From Selaginella moellendorffii (Eukaryota; Streptophyta; Lycopodiopsida; Selaginellales; Selaginellaceae), in the NCBI RefSeq assembly GCF_000143415.4, contig NW_003314261.1:6795132-6859131 (forward strand): DNA of 64,000 bases, written 5' to 3'. The notes under the pieces are model-generated. The model ran no database searches. It was not told the origin of the DNA and saw nothing but the letters and a program-made list of their open reading frames with translations. This document shows, one piece after another, positions 46,414 to 55,706 of the stretch; within the stretch, counting starts at the first letter, position 1; each line of letters opens with the position of its first letter. Both the position numbers and the translations under genes were made by a program.

Positions 46414-49209
46414 ATGGGAAAGAAGGTGGTGGTGGAGATTTTGAGCGCGCACAATCTCATGCCCAAGGACGGGCACGGCTCCGCCAATGCGTACTGCATT
46501 GTGGAGTTCGACGGGCAGCGGCAGGCAACCAAGGTGAAGACCAAGGATTTGAATCCGGTGTGGAACGAGAAGCTCGAGTTTCAAGTCCGGGATGCGCAAA
46601 GCATGGCTCAGGAGGCTGTCCGGATTGAGGTGCTCACGGCGCATCCAAAGGAGAAGAACAACAGGAAGAAGGATGGATTTCTGGGAAGAGTCCGGATTGA
46701 GGGAATTAGCATCAAGAAACAGGGGGACGAGGCGATTGTGAGCTATTTGCTGCAGAAGAGAAGCCCCTTCTCGCACATCAAGGGGGAGCTCCGGGTCAAG
46801 GTGTACTGGGTGGACGAGGCCAAGAAGGAGGAGGCCAAGAAGGGAGAGGAGAAGAAAGATGGCGACAAGAAAGATGGAGAGAAGAAGGAAGGAGAGAAGA
46901 AAAATGGCGAGAAGAAGGACGAGAAGAAAGTTGAGAGGCCGCCACCCCCGACTGTGGTTCCAGCGGCCGATTACGTCCTGAAGGAGCGAGCTCCGGTGGT
47001 GACAGAGAAGGTGAGGACGTATGATCTGGTGGAGAAAATGCTGTATCTCTACGTCCGCGTCGTCAAAGGGAGGAACATCAGCAAGGAAGAGCCGTATGTG
47101 GTGATCAAGTTTGGAGAAGCTGTGGTCGCGAAGAAGAAGGCAACAAAGAAGGACAAAGTTGCTGTGTGGGAGGAAGTCTTTGCGTTCAGCAAAGACAAGA
47201 TCCAGGGGCCGACAGTGGAGATTGTCGTTGCCGAGGACGAGAAGGGAAGCAAAGATTTGGGGAGCGTCGTGCTCGAGATCAGCGACATTCCATTCCGTGT
47301 TCCGGACAGTCCTCTCGCTCCTCAGTGGCACTCCCTGGAAGATCGGAAAACCCGCGTGAAGAAGGATGAAGGCGAGGTGATGCTGGCAGTCTGGTCTGGG
47401 ACACAGGAGGACGAGAGTTTTCCAATCGCCTGGCAGTCGGACACAGGTGGTCACGCGCACACAAAGGCCAAAGTGTATTTATCTCCCAAGCTCTGGTACC
47501 TGATGGTGAACGTGATCGAGGCACAGGACCTGGCCGTCTCGGACAAGTCGCGCTTTCCAAACGTCTGCGCACGAGTGACTCTCGGGCCATACCAGAAGTG
47601 GACGACCACGTTCCCGAAAACTCCCAGCGCCAGTCCGATGTGGAACGAGAGCAAGATGTTCGTAGCCGCGGAGCCTTTCGAGGAGCACCTGGTGGTGTTC
47701 GTGGAGGACAAAGTTTCCGCGGACAAGGCTGAGGTTCTCGGCAGCGTCAAGATCTCTCTCGCCGGCAACAAGCAGATCGCAAGGAGGAGCGATCCAAAGG
47801 AACCGGTGGCGTCCTTCTGGTACAACTTGGACAAGAACGGAGACAAGGGATTCAAAGGCCGCGTCCACCTGAGGCTGAGCTTCGAAGGCGGTTACCACGT
47901 CATGGACGAGTCGACGAGCTACATCAGCGACATGAGACCCACGGCTAAGCACCTGTGGAAGAAAAGCCTGGGGATCCTCCAAGTCGGGATTCTCCAAGCG
48001 AAGGCTCTCCTGCCGATGAAGAACAAGGACGGGCGCGGCACCACCGACGCCTACTGCGTCGCAAAGTATGGGCCGAAGTGGATCCGGACGAGAACCGTGG
48101 TGGACAGCCTCAACCCGAAGTGGAACGAGCAGTACACCTGGGAAGTCTACGACCCATGCACCGTCGTCACCATTTGCGTCTTCGACAATTGCCACCTTAG
48201 CGACAACAGCAGCAACGCGCAGCCCGACGGCCTCATCGGCAAGATCCGGATCCGCCTGTCCACGCTCGAGAGCAACAAGGTGTACGCCAACTCGTATCCG
48301 CTCATCGCCCTCCAGCCCAGCGGCGTCAAGAAGATGGGCGAACTCGAGATCACGGTCCGGTTGGCGACCACGACGCTCATCCACGTCCTCCAGGCCTACT
48401 TCCAGCCGCCGCTGCCGAAGCTCCACTACACGCGTCCACTGCCGGTGGCCGAGCAGGAGATGCTACGCATCGAGGCCATCCGGATCGTGGCCGGGAGGCT
48501 GGGACGAGCGGAGCCACCGCTCCGGCAGGAGGTGATCCGCTACATGCTCGACACCGAGTCCAACATGTTTAGCATGCGGAGGAGCCGAGCGAACTACGCG
48601 CGGCTGACGAACGTCCTCTCGGGCCTGGTGGTGGTGTCGAACTGGTTCCACGAGATCTGCAAGTGGTCGTCGCCGGTGACAACGCTGCTGGTTCACGTCC
48701 TCTTCCTCATCCTCGCCTGGTTCCCGGAGCTCATCCTGCCGACGCTCTTCCTCTACCTCTTCCTCATCGGGGTGGCGCACTACCGGCACAGGCCGCGAGC
48801 GCCGCCGTCCATGGACGCGCAGCTCTCGCACGCCACAGATGGGTTATCCCCGGACGAGCTGGACGAGGAATTCGACACCATTTTCACGAAGAAGCACCCG
48901 GATCTCGTCAAGGCGAGGTATGAGAGGCTGAGGCTGGCGGCGAGCCGGCTCCAGACGGTGGTGGGCGACATCGCTGCGCAGGGGGAGAGGGTCCATGCGC
49001 TGCTCAGCTGGAGGGATCCTCGGGCGACGGGGATCTTCATCACGTTTTGCTTCATGCTGGCCATCGTCTTGTACGTGGTGCCGTTCAAGGTGATCGCCAT
49101 CCTGGTGGGGCTGTATGCGATGAGGCATCCCAGGTTCCGGGACAAGTCGCCCAGCGTGCCCATGAATTTCTTCCGCAGGTTGCCATCGCTGGCCGATCGG
49201 ATTCTGTGA
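46414..49209 (+). CDS. Multiple C2 domain and transmembrane region protein (MCTP/QUIRKY type)
   Basis: Intronless, 931 residues. Four C2 domains: C2A 3-125 (VVVEILSAHNLMPKDG), C2B ~212-330 (LYVRVVKGRNISKEEPYVVI), C2C ~375-500 (LMVNVIEAQDLAVSDKSRFP) and C2D ~530-665 (GRGTTDAYCVAKYG). Between C2A and C2B lies a Lys/Glu/Gly-repeat linker (KKDGEKKEGEKKNGEKK). The C-terminal PRT_C domain has two hydrophobic hairpins (~765-800 and ~875-900). Plant MCTPs tether the endoplasmic reticulum to the plasma membrane at plasmodesmata; the QUIRKY subgroup has the extra N-terminal C2A, as here. C2B and C2C lack several calcium-binding acids, as is common. Start at 46414, because the open frame upstream begins with a non-ATG codon. 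Confidence 0.95.
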   Translation: MGKKVVVEILSAHNLMPKDGHGSANAYCIVEFDGQRQATKVKTKDLNPVWNEKLEFQVRDAQSMAQEAVRIEVLTAHPKEKNNRKKDGFLGRVRIEGISIKKQGDEAIVSYLLQKRSPFSHIKGELRVKVYWVDEAKKEEAKKGEEKKDGDKKDGEKKEGEKKNGEKKDEKKVERPPPPTVVPAADYVLKERAPVVTEKVRTYDLVEKMLYLYVRVVKGRNISKEEPYVVIKFGEAVVAKKKATKKDKVAVWEEVFAFSKDKIQGPTVEIVVAEDEKGSKDLGSVVLEISDIPFRVPDSPLAPQWHSLEDRKTRVKKDEGEVMLAVWSGTQEDESFPIAWQSDTGGHAHTKAKVYLSPKLWYLMVNVIEAQDLAVSDKSRFPNVCARVTLGPYQKWTTTFPKTPSASPMWNESKMFVAAEPFEEHLVVFVEDKVSADKAEVLGSVKISLAGNKQIARRSDPKEPVASFWYNLDKNGDKGFKGRVHLRLSFEGGYHVMDESTSYISDMRPTAKHLWKKSLGILQVGILQAKALLPMKNKDGRGTTDAYCVAKYGPKWIRTRTVVDSLNPKWNEQYTWEVYDPCTVVTICVFDNCHLSDNSSNAQPDGLIGKIRIRLSTLESNKVYANSYPLIALQPSGVKKMGELEITVRLATTTLIHVLQAYFQPPLPKLHYTRPLPVAEQEMLRIEAIRIVAGRLGRAEPPLRQEVIRYMLDTESNMFSMRRSRANYARLTNVLSGLVVVSNWFHEICKWSSPVTTLLVHVLFLILAWFPELILPTLFLYLFLIGVAHYRHRPRAPPSMDAQLSHATDGLSPDELDEEFDTIFTKKHPDLVKARYERLRLAASRLQTVVGDIAAQGERVHALLSWRDPRATGIFITFCFMLAIVLYVVPFKVIAILVGLYAMRHPRFRDKSPSVPMNFFRRLPSLADRIL

Positions 49210-49282
49210 AAGAAGGAACCAAGTTTTTGCTTTTTACTTTAAACCCTTAGAACTTAAGAAAAGGAGAAAAGTTGTTTCTTTT

Positions 49283-49354
49283 TGCGTCAGCCGAGAGTCG
49301 AACTCGGGTCTATTGCTTGGAAGGCAATTATCCTTACCGTTGGACTACTGACGC
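49283..49354 (-). tRNA. tRNA-Gly (anticodon UCC), intact copy
   Basis: 72 nt with a fully paired 7-bp acceptor stem (GCGTCAG/CTGACGC), D arm with A-box, anticodon stem ATTGC/GCAAT with loop CTTCCAA (anticodon TCC), T arm CCGAG-TTCGACT-CTCGG with B-box, discriminator A. A TTTT run lies about 12 nt downstream, suitable as a Pol III terminator. Confidence 0.95.
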
Positions 49355-49422
49355 ATTTTTATGAGTAACTAAGATGGGTTAATATTAGTTAACTTTGGCT
49401 TACTTTAAATTCTTTAAAAGCT

Positions 49423-49466
49423 TGCGTCAGCCAGTCGAACTCGGGTCTATTGCTTGGAAGGCAATT
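49423..49466 (-). pseudogene. Truncated tRNA-Gly fragment
   Basis: Carries the 3' half (acceptor strand, T arm with a 4-nt deletion, anticodon arm) and then breaks off into spacer sequence; the D arm and 5' acceptor strand are missing. Confidence 0.85.
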
Positions 49467-49490
49467 GACACATTTTATAACCTTCAAACA

Positions 49491-49562
49491 TGCGTCAGCC
49501 GAGAGTCGAACTCGGGTCTATTGCTTGGAAGGCAATTATTCTACCCGCTGGACTAGTGACGC
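49491..49562 (-). tRNA. tRNA-Gly (UCC), second full-length copy, slightly altered
   Basis: Same anticodon and T arms as the first copy, but the last acceptor pair is lost (GCGTCAC against CTGACGC) and the D region carries four changes. It can probably still fold; whether it is charged is uncertain. No T-run follows closely. Confidence 0.7.
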
Positions 49563-49621
49563 ATTTTTATGAGTAACTAAGACTGGTTAGTAGTCCTAGT
49601 TAACTTTGGCTTACTTTAAAT

Positions 49622-49644
49622 TCTATTGCTTGGAAGGCAATTGA
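49622..49644 (-). pseudogene. Short tRNA-Gly anticodon-arm fragment
   Basis: TCTATTGCTTGGAAGGCAATT followed by GACAC; the same junction as in the 49423 fragment, so it derives from that truncated copy. Confidence 0.75.
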
Positions 49645-49666
49645 CACATTTTATAACCTTCAAACA

Positions 49667-49737
49667 TGCGTCAGCCGAGAGTCGAACTCCGGTCTATTGC
49701 TGGAAGGCAATTATCCTAACCGTTGGACTACTGACGC
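49667..49737 (-). pseudogene. tRNA-Gly-like copy with damaged anticodon loop and T stem
   Basis: 71 nt. The acceptor stem is perfect, but the anticodon loop has lost one A (six-base loop) and the T stem has a mismatch (CTCCGG instead of CTCGGG on plus). Likely non-functional. Confidence 0.7.
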
Positions 49738-50389
49738 ATTTTCGTCCTAACGAAAAAGGGTTAAACTAGTTAGTTAATCGCATTCTTAGGGTTCTTTATG
49801 TGCTGTTAGGGTTTTGGTCGAGCGCCTCCTTTTTCTTTGCGGCGCGCTTCCTCTTCGTGCCTGTGACAATGGCGCTCGCACATCGTTCTCGCAAAGCTTC
49901 TAATGCCGCGATGCTTTGGTCTGTGGGTCGTCAGGCTTCGCTCTTTGCTATAGCTGCCGGGTTTTGGATTTGATAGATAGATTTCTCTCTCTTTTTGAGG
50001 CTGATGAAACCGCACTGGGCTCCGATTGTTATGAGCGATTTGCTGGGCCTAGAAAACCCAATTTCTGACTCTTCTCGTCTAGTCTCGTCACGTTTGGGGA
50101 ATTGCAGTGCTCTGATTACTTTTCCTGTACCATCAAATTCAGAGGCATTCTTCGTGCTAGTGCCTGAAAATCTTTTAGGGAAATGAGCACTTGTTTGTCT
50201 GGAGTTCTTTCTTTTCCTTTCCTTGTGGCGATGATTACAAACTATCCGCGCTTCTGAGATCAAACGCTGAAGCACAAAAAGATAATGGTTGAATTTCTTG
50301 ACATGAGCCACTCAAAAGTAACCAAAAGTTCTTGTTACAAACCAAAAGCTCTCTTAGATTCCAATCCAAAGTCGGCCAACTCCATGATA
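49738..50389. other. Spacer with one candidate short ORF (49869-49973)
   Basis: TTAGGGTTTT-type leader motifs at ~49787-49815 precede an ATG at 49869 that opens a 34-codon frame (MALAHRSRKASNAAMLWSVG, then a hydrophobic end). It has a presequence-like start and a hydrophobic tail, but nothing proves it is translated. The rest of the spacer shows no coding logic. Confidence 0.3.
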
Positions 50390-50492
50390 GTCAACGGCTA
50401 CGGAGTCAACGGATAGCTCAATGGTCAATAAAATTCCCCATAACAGTCGTGGTCAGTCAAACCTTGTCATAGAACGTCAACGGTCCGGTCAA
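50390..50492 (-). repeat. Cluster of six TTGAC (GTCAA on plus) at the 3' end of the PPR gene
   Basis: GTCAA on plus at 50390, 50405, 50424, 50456, 50476 and 50488; in the sense of the PPR gene these are TTGAC repeats that overlap its last codons (VDRTVDVL) and continue past the stop. Confidence 0.8.
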
Positions 50493-52344
50493 CGGTCTCG
50501 GTGGCCAGGAGGTTTGCCAGGAGCACGTACCTGGATGGGCTGTGCTGCTCCATCTCCAGCACCAGACCCCCCACACTCTCCCCTCGCCTCACATCACTCT
50601 GCGTCCAGCACGCCCCCAGCAGCGTCCCCAGCGCCACATCGTCGGGCACGAATGGCATCGCCGCCAGCACCTCCTCCGACTCCTCCAGCATCCCCGCGCG
50701 CCCGAGAACATCCACCGCGCAGCTGTAGTGCTCCCGAATCGCCGCCACCCCAAACTCCGCCAGCAGCGCCCAGTTCCGCCACACCTCCGCCACCGCCCCC
50801 GCCGCCGCGCATCCCCCCAGCACCACCGTGAACGTGTTCGCGTCCGGCTGGATCCCCTCGAGCTTCATCGCGTCGAAGAGCGCCATGGCCGATTCAAGCT
50901 GGCTCGACTGCGCGTAGGCCGCGATCATCGTGTTCCAGGCGGCGGCGTTCCTCTCCGCCATGGCGTCGAACGCCGCCTTGGCCTCGCCCACGCGCGTGTT
51001 CTTGGCCAGCGCCCCCACGATGGAGCTCCACGACACGACGCTCCACTGGGGCATCCGATCGAAGGCGACCTTGGCGTCGCGGAGGCACGAATTCCTCGCG
51101 TAGGCCGTGATCATCGCGTTCCAGGTGACGACCGTGCGCTGCGGCATCGAATCGAAGAGCGCCTCGGCCTCGCCAAGATGCCCGGTTTGGGCATACGCTA
51201 CGATCATCGTTGTCGCGGAGACTACGTTGTGCTCGGGAGAGGAGTCAAAGATCTCCTTGATCGATCGCGGATCGCTGCCAAGGAGGCCGTGACAGAGAGA
51301 ATTGAAGCACGCGAGGTGCCACTGGGGCATCCGATCGAAGGTCTCGCGCGCTCGATCCAAGAAGCCCAATCGCGCGAACGCGTTGAGCATCACGTTCCAG
51401 GTGATGGAATCCCTCTCCGGAAGCTGCGAGAACATCGCCATCGCGGATTCCAGATCGCCCATCGACCGCGAGTGGAGCGCTGCGTTGAGTGACACGATGT
51501 TCCACTGCGGCATTCGATCCAGGAGCTCCAGCGCTGCTGTGGGCTGCGAGGATTTCGAGCAGCGGACGACGATCACTGTCCATGTCCCGGGCTCTCTCAC
51601 GGGGATTCGATCGAAGAGGTGTTTGATCTCTTCCAGCGGGCGGTGATCGGCGCGAGCCAAGAAGGTCGCGGTCCAGGAGACGCGATTGTGCTGCGGCATT
51701 CGATCAAATGCCTGGATCGCGGCATCGGTGTCGGAATTCACGGCGAATGCCTCGGCGATCGCGTTCCAGGAGACGATGCTCCTCTCCGGGGTAGTATCGA
51801 AAGCGTTCTTGGCGCGTCTTGGATCCCTAGCCTCGGCATAGGCAGTCACGATCGTGTTCCAAGAGATCACATTCCTCTCGGGGATCTTCGTGAAGACGAG
51901 CTCCATTGCTTCGATCGCGAGGCTGCCCGCGTACGCTGCAAGGATCGTGTTCCAGGTGAAGATGCTGCGATCGCGCATCCAGGAGAAGAATTGCGAGAGA
52001 TCCTCCAGAAGGGCGTTCTTGGCATAGGCAGCAAGCATCGCGTTCGTGGGGACTGGATGCTTGGGCTCTGGCATTCGATCAAACATCGCCCTCGCGGCGA
52101 TCGGGTCACCATTCCTGGAGAAGGCCGTGATGATCGCGGTCCAGAGGAAGGCATCCGGCGGCTCAGTGCTAGCGGCGGCAAATCCCTCAAACACCGCCCG
52201 GGCATCGGCCGCGCTCCCCACGCTGCCATACATCTGGATGAGCTGATCGACGACGCGCTTGTCGGACCCCAGCCCCGCTCTCACGATCCCGGCGTGGATT
52301 CGCCGCGCGTCGGCTAGATCTCTCGCGCTGGAGCAAAGCCTCAT
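50467..52344 (-). CDS. Pentatricopeptide repeat protein, S-type repeats, truncated E domain
   Basis: Intronless, 625 residues from the first true ATG (52344). After an N-terminal head there are ~13 repeats of about 31 residues of the S class (e.g. VVTWNAMITAYARNSCLRDA). An E-like region (REHYSCAVDVLGRAGMLEES, PDDVALGTLLGACW) follows, but YVLLANLLATE stops after a few residues inside a TTGAC-repeat stretch, so the usual E end, E+ and DYW are absent. Such proteins bind organellar RNA and steer C-to-U editing or processing. Several fifth/last residue pairs are non-standard (T-E, N-H, T-T), so target prediction is poor. No clear transit peptide is seen. Confidence 0.88.
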   Translation of the reverse strand: MRLCSSARDLADARRIHAGIVRAGLGSDKRVVDQLIQMYGSVGSAADARAVFEGFAAASTEPPDAFLWTAIITAFSRNGDPIAARAMFDRMPEPKHPVPTNAMLAAYAKNALLEDLSQFFSWMRDRSIFTWNTILAAYAGSLAIEAMELVFTKIPERNVISWNTIVTAYAEARDPRRAKNAFDTTPERSIVSWNAIAEAFAVNSDTDAAIQAFDRMPQHNRVSWTATFLARADHRPLEEIKHLFDRIPVREPGTWTVIVVRCSKSSQPTAALELLDRMPQWNIVSLNAALHSRSMGDLESAMAMFSQLPERDSITWNVMLNAFARLGFLDRARETFDRMPQWHLACFNSLCHGLLGSDPRSIKEIFDSSPEHNVVSATTMIVAYAQTGHLGEAEALFDSMPQRTVVTWNAMITAYARNSCLRDAKVAFDRMPQWSVVSWSSIVGALAKNTRVGEAKAAFDAMAERNAAAWNTMIAAYAQSSQLESAMALFDAMKLEGIQPDANTFTVVLGGCAAAGAVAEVWRNWALLAEFGVAAIREHYSCAVDVLGRAGMLEESEEVLAAMPFVPDDVALGTLLGACWTQSDVRRGESVGGLVLEMEQHSPSRYVLLANLLATETVDRTVDVL

Positions 52345-52369
52345 GCCCACGCATTTTTAGGGTTCTTCT

Positions 52370-52485
52370 ATACCAGAAGAAAAAGAAAAGATACCAGAAT
52401 CTAGGGCTTTTGACCTTTTACAGAGAATATACCAAAAGAAAGGAAAAGATACCAGAATCTAGGGCTCTTTACTTTTTGCCCACGT
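52370..52485 (+). repeat. 59-bp tandem duplication upstream of the PPR gene
   Basis: ATACCA(G/A)AAGAAA then AAAAGATACCAGAATCTAGG occurs at 52370 and again at 52429 with few differences. It lies in the divergent spacer (52345-52897) between the PPR and phosphatase genes, right after the PPR leader telomere-box-like TTTTTAGGG. The rest of the spacer holds no gene. Confidence 0.85.
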
Positions 52486-52897
52486 GAAAAGCGCTGAATA
52501 TGGACGGACGGATTTCGTAGGTTAAACAGTGTATCAGATCACAAGAGGTTTTTATTTCGTATTTTCTTCGCTCCCTTGTTCGTCGTCTTGTTCTTCGATG
52601 GCGCACGCAGTCAAGGAGCGTGCATCGTGACGTCGTGCGCGAGAAAGATCCATTCCTCGTGTATCGGAGGAGCCGCCGCGAGGTAAATGCGCTCTCAATC
52701 GATCGCCCCTTTTTACTCAGTCCGATTCGATCAATTTCGCGATCTCTCCACCAGACCTGGTCTCGGCGTGGATTCTTGCAGCGATTTTTAAAAGAGAGGA
52801 GCTGGGAATCCGGCGAATCGGCACTGTTTCTAGCTGGATTATGACCATCTTGTTCGTGGCTGTGGCAGATTAAAGGCGAGCAACGACGTGCTGCGCA

Positions 52898-54587
52898 ATG
52901 GCGCTGGCCGTGTCGAGCGAAATTCGCATTGCCGCTCTGTCGCCATTCCCATCGCCGCCGCCGCCGCCGACCTCGACTTCTCCGTCATCTTGCTCGTTTC
53001 TACAAGCCAGCTATGGTGCCAGCAAGGGGAAATCGTCCATAGCTAGCATTCCGGGAAAGAAGACTTTGAGAACTATGATGAAGGTAGGGGGCTACGCGAT
53101 TTTGCCAGAGGAAGAAAGTCCGTGTACTTTGCGAGAAAGGATGGGGCGTGGGCTGGATGTAAGTTGTAGAGCTCAGAGCACCGCTCCAGCCACGGAGACT
53201 GAGCAAGAAGGCTGGGAAAAGCGTCAGGTATATGATATGTTCTTGCGATTTCTCCAAGGTTCTAAAGCTTGTGCTCAAGCTGTCTAGAACGAAGCAGAAA
53301 ATGGAGGATCGACGTCATCCTGGCACTGGACTCTAAACTGGAACGAGATCACTTCAAGCATTGTTGTTGGCTCTTGTCCACGAAGTCCCGACGATGTGGT
53401 ATGTGATGTTTTTGTTTTACTTTTGGATGGCAGGCTAATTTGTATGGTGCCTGCCAGGATAGAATTGCCGAGGGATGTGGGGTCAATGCGATTCTAAGCG
53501 TGCAGTCGGATGTTTGTTTGGATGCTCTCAAGGTAATAGAGTTTGAGGATTGATGGTCTCAGAACTCTGATCGAGATTTGTATTTTGCGAGTCAGATACC
53601 ATTTGAGAGCATAAAACGAAGAGCGTCAGAAAGAGGCGTCTACTTGGAGCGGGTCCCTATCCGGGACTTCGACCACGGTGATCAGGTTTGTTTTGTAGCT
53701 CTCCAGTTCATTTTTGTAGCTGGCCTAACTCATTGGTCTCAATCAGGCACTGATGTTGCCAGAAGCGGTGAGGATGTTAAACATGCTTGTCGCGCGAGGA
53801 TTGAAGGTTTACGTCCATTGCACTGCCGGTATCAATCGTGCTACGTTAACGGTCGTAGGATATCTTACATTTATACAGGCAAGAGCTTCGAAGTGTTTTT
53901 ATCAGAGTTTAACTTCGATTTCTTTTTCTCAGGGAATGGACCTCGATGACGCTGTTAATGTTATTAGATCAGCTCGAAGCATAGCGCATCCCTACATTGA
54001 CTGCTGGATCGAAACCAGGAGAAGATTACTGGGTATGATAGTGAAAAAGTATTTAAGTGGAACAAAATTGATTTTGATGCAATCTCTCGTACAGACGGAA
54101 GATCAAAAGAGCTGACAGCCGTGTCAAGACAAATCTATGAATGTCGCTGCAGCAAGGGCCTTAGTGGCAATTCCAAATCGGACTGGGAAGCAGCACAGGT
54201 TTGTTCGATTGCAGATCTGCGAGAAATCTTTTATTACATGCTTTTTGTTTTGTAGAAACAAGCAATTACGAACACGTTCAATCGTTGGCTAAAAATCGAT
54301 CTGGTAAGACAAGCCTCGCGGGTTTTCTCTGAGTCTGATTGCCTGACTCTTTCCAGGGAGTGATTGAAACGGAGCTGGATTTACTGGATCGACAATACGC
54401 TGCAGCGTTGAGAAAAGTCAAGACGGAGTTTGAGCGAGACATGTCCGATGCTCGATCAGAAAGAAACCACGTAAGCTTCGACTACACGCAGTATGTAGCA
54501 GCAGCAGCAGCGGTTGCTCCGACGTCAACAAGAGCCGGTGAAGAAGAAGACGAAAAGGAAGGATCAAACGAGGAAGAACTAACCGAG

Positions 54588-54620
<33 letters not shown>

Positions 54621-54698
54621 AACGAGAACGAGAACGCAGCAGTGGAGTGCGATGTCGTAACGCGTCAGTGTGTGACGAAACAAGACGAGGTGGTATGA
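52898..54698 (+). CDS. Plastid-type dual-specificity phosphatase (SEX4/LSF-like DSP domain)
   Basis: Nine exons: 52898-53227, 53288-53398, 53458-53532, 53596-53685, 53747-53878, 53933-54032, 54095-54198, 54256-54303, 54357-54698; 443 residues. Residues 1-60 are Ser/Pro-rich like a plastid transit peptide. The phosphatase domain begins at WTLNWNEITSSIVVGSCPRS (~123) and has PIRDFDH with the general-acid Asp, and the P-loop HCTAGINR (Cys227, Arg233). Relatives SEX4 and LSF2 dephosphorylate glucans in chloroplasts; no carbohydrate-binding module could be recognised here, so the substrate is open. The end is acidic (Glu/Asp repeats). The intron after 53878 uses a GC donor. The 3' end is uncertain: splicing near 54668-54692 to 54817 would replace the last residues. 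Confidence 0.82.
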
Positions 54699-55142
54699 GC
54701 GCCTCCATCCATTCCATTCGCTGTCAATTCTTTTCGAGTAGCTCGGAAGCTAAGCTTGATCTCACTGTGCTTCGTCTCACGCGATGGTGAAGTTTTTGTG
54801 TTTTTGTTCTTGCAGGATCTCATGTTGCAAAGGCCGCTCAGATGGTATCTGTCCAGAAGCCACTGAAAGGACTTTGATCGAATCTACATTGACTAAAAGG
54901 TACTCTTTTTTTCTTCTCGTACGTAGGAGCTGTCTCGCTCACTCTTTTGATTCTTTTTTCTTTTTTTTTGTTCTCTCTTGCTCAGTGCGCTCACTGAAAT
55001 CGATGTGATGGTGGCGGGCAAAGTTTGAAGCATTCCGGCTATCATTTATAGCAGAGAGCGGGAAGAACAGTAGCGGCGGCGTTTTGGAGGGTTTCGGAAG
55101 CAAGAGAGAAGGAAAAGAGGAGCAAGGCGAAGCAAAGCAACC
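54699..55142. other. Spacer, possible alternative last exon of the phosphatase
   Basis: TTGTTCTTGCAG at 54805-54816 looks like an acceptor, and the following bases can encode SHVAKAAQMVSVQKPLKGL before a stop at ~54877, if a donor near 54670 is used. From ~54960 the sequence is the likely promoter and leader of the YnfA-like gene. Confidence 0.35.
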
Positions 55143-55487
55143 ATGGTGAGCTACGATGCCGAGGGCGTGGCGCTGGCGATCCTTCTCTTCATCGTGGCGG
55201 GCATTTGCGAGGTTGGAGGGGGCTGGCTGGTGTGGAAGTGGAGGCGCGAGGGATGGAGCTGGGCCTTCTTCATCCTGGGCTCCATTCTGCTAGTGGTGTA
55301 TGGGATCATCCCCACGCTCCAGAGGCAGACGTTTGCGCGGACCTTTGCGGCGTATGGTGGGTTTTTCATTGTGCTGTCGCTGGTGTGGGGCTGGATCACC
55401 GAGGGCGCGCGGCCGGATGTGTGGGACGTGGTTGGATCGATCGTTGCTTTGATCGGGGTCTCCATGATCATGTTTGCCAGGAGATAG
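55143..55487 (+). CDS. YnfA/UPF0060-family small membrane protein, bacterial-type
   Basis: Intronless, 114 residues, four hydrophobic segments (about 8-28, 37-55, 64-83, 90-110). Family signatures are clear: AGICEVGGGWLVWKW, YGIIPTLQ, FAAYGGFFIVLSLVWGWITE and GARPDVWDVVGS. UPF0060 is related to the small multidrug resistance exporters and is found mainly in bacteria; E. coli YnfA has been linked to drug efflux. Presence inside a plant gene cluster, without introns or a targeting sequence, suggests an old transfer from bacteria (inference). Codon use is G-rich but similar to neighbouring intronless genes, so it is not a recent contaminant. Location and role in the plant are unknown. Confidence 0.9.
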   Translation: MVSYDAEGVALAILLFIVAGICEVGGGWLVWKWRREGWSWAFFILGSILLVVYGIIPTLQRQTFARTFAAYGGFFIVLSLVWGWITEGARPDVWDVVGSIVALIGVSMIMFARR

Positions 55488-55631
55488 GAAAATCTTACTC
55501 TTGAAAATATCTTTTCACTGTTTGTTGAGTCTGAGGTTTCATCATCTCCTGCAATTGCCCATGCACGGCAATTGTTACGTCGTGTTATCAAGAGCAACAG
55601 TGAAAATGCCCATCTGGTAAATGCTGCAATG
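55488..55631 (+). pseudogene. Orphan exon-like fragment after the YnfA gene
   Basis: Past the YnfA stop the same frame stays open and reads LENIFSLFVESEVSSS, AIAHARQLLRRVIKS and NAHLVNAAM up to a good donor (ATG|GTAAGT at 55631/55632). It looks like a real exon of some gene, but no partner exon follows. I do not recognise it. Confidence 0.35.
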
Positions 55632-55706
55632 GTAAGTATTTCATAGTTGTGAGTCTCATTTTATAGAAATCTACAAATGTGAAACTCTTTATGAGTTGAG
55701 CTCAAA

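Noticed and set aside
46354-47460. 368-codon antisense frame over the MCTP start
   Set aside because: Shadow of the Lys/Glu-rich sense sequence, giving Leu/Phe-rich nonsense.
47479-48426. 315-codon open frame antisense to MCTP
   Set aside because: It mirrors the C2C-C2D coding region; GC-rich third positions of the sense gene keep the opposite strand free of stops. No domain is recognisable.
50542-51492. 316-codon plus-strand frame over the PPR gene
   Set aside because: Shadow frame; His/Arg-rich repeats are the antisense image of the PPR motifs.
51619-52317. 232-codon plus-strand frame over the PPR gene
   Set aside because: Same reason: no independent start context or domain.
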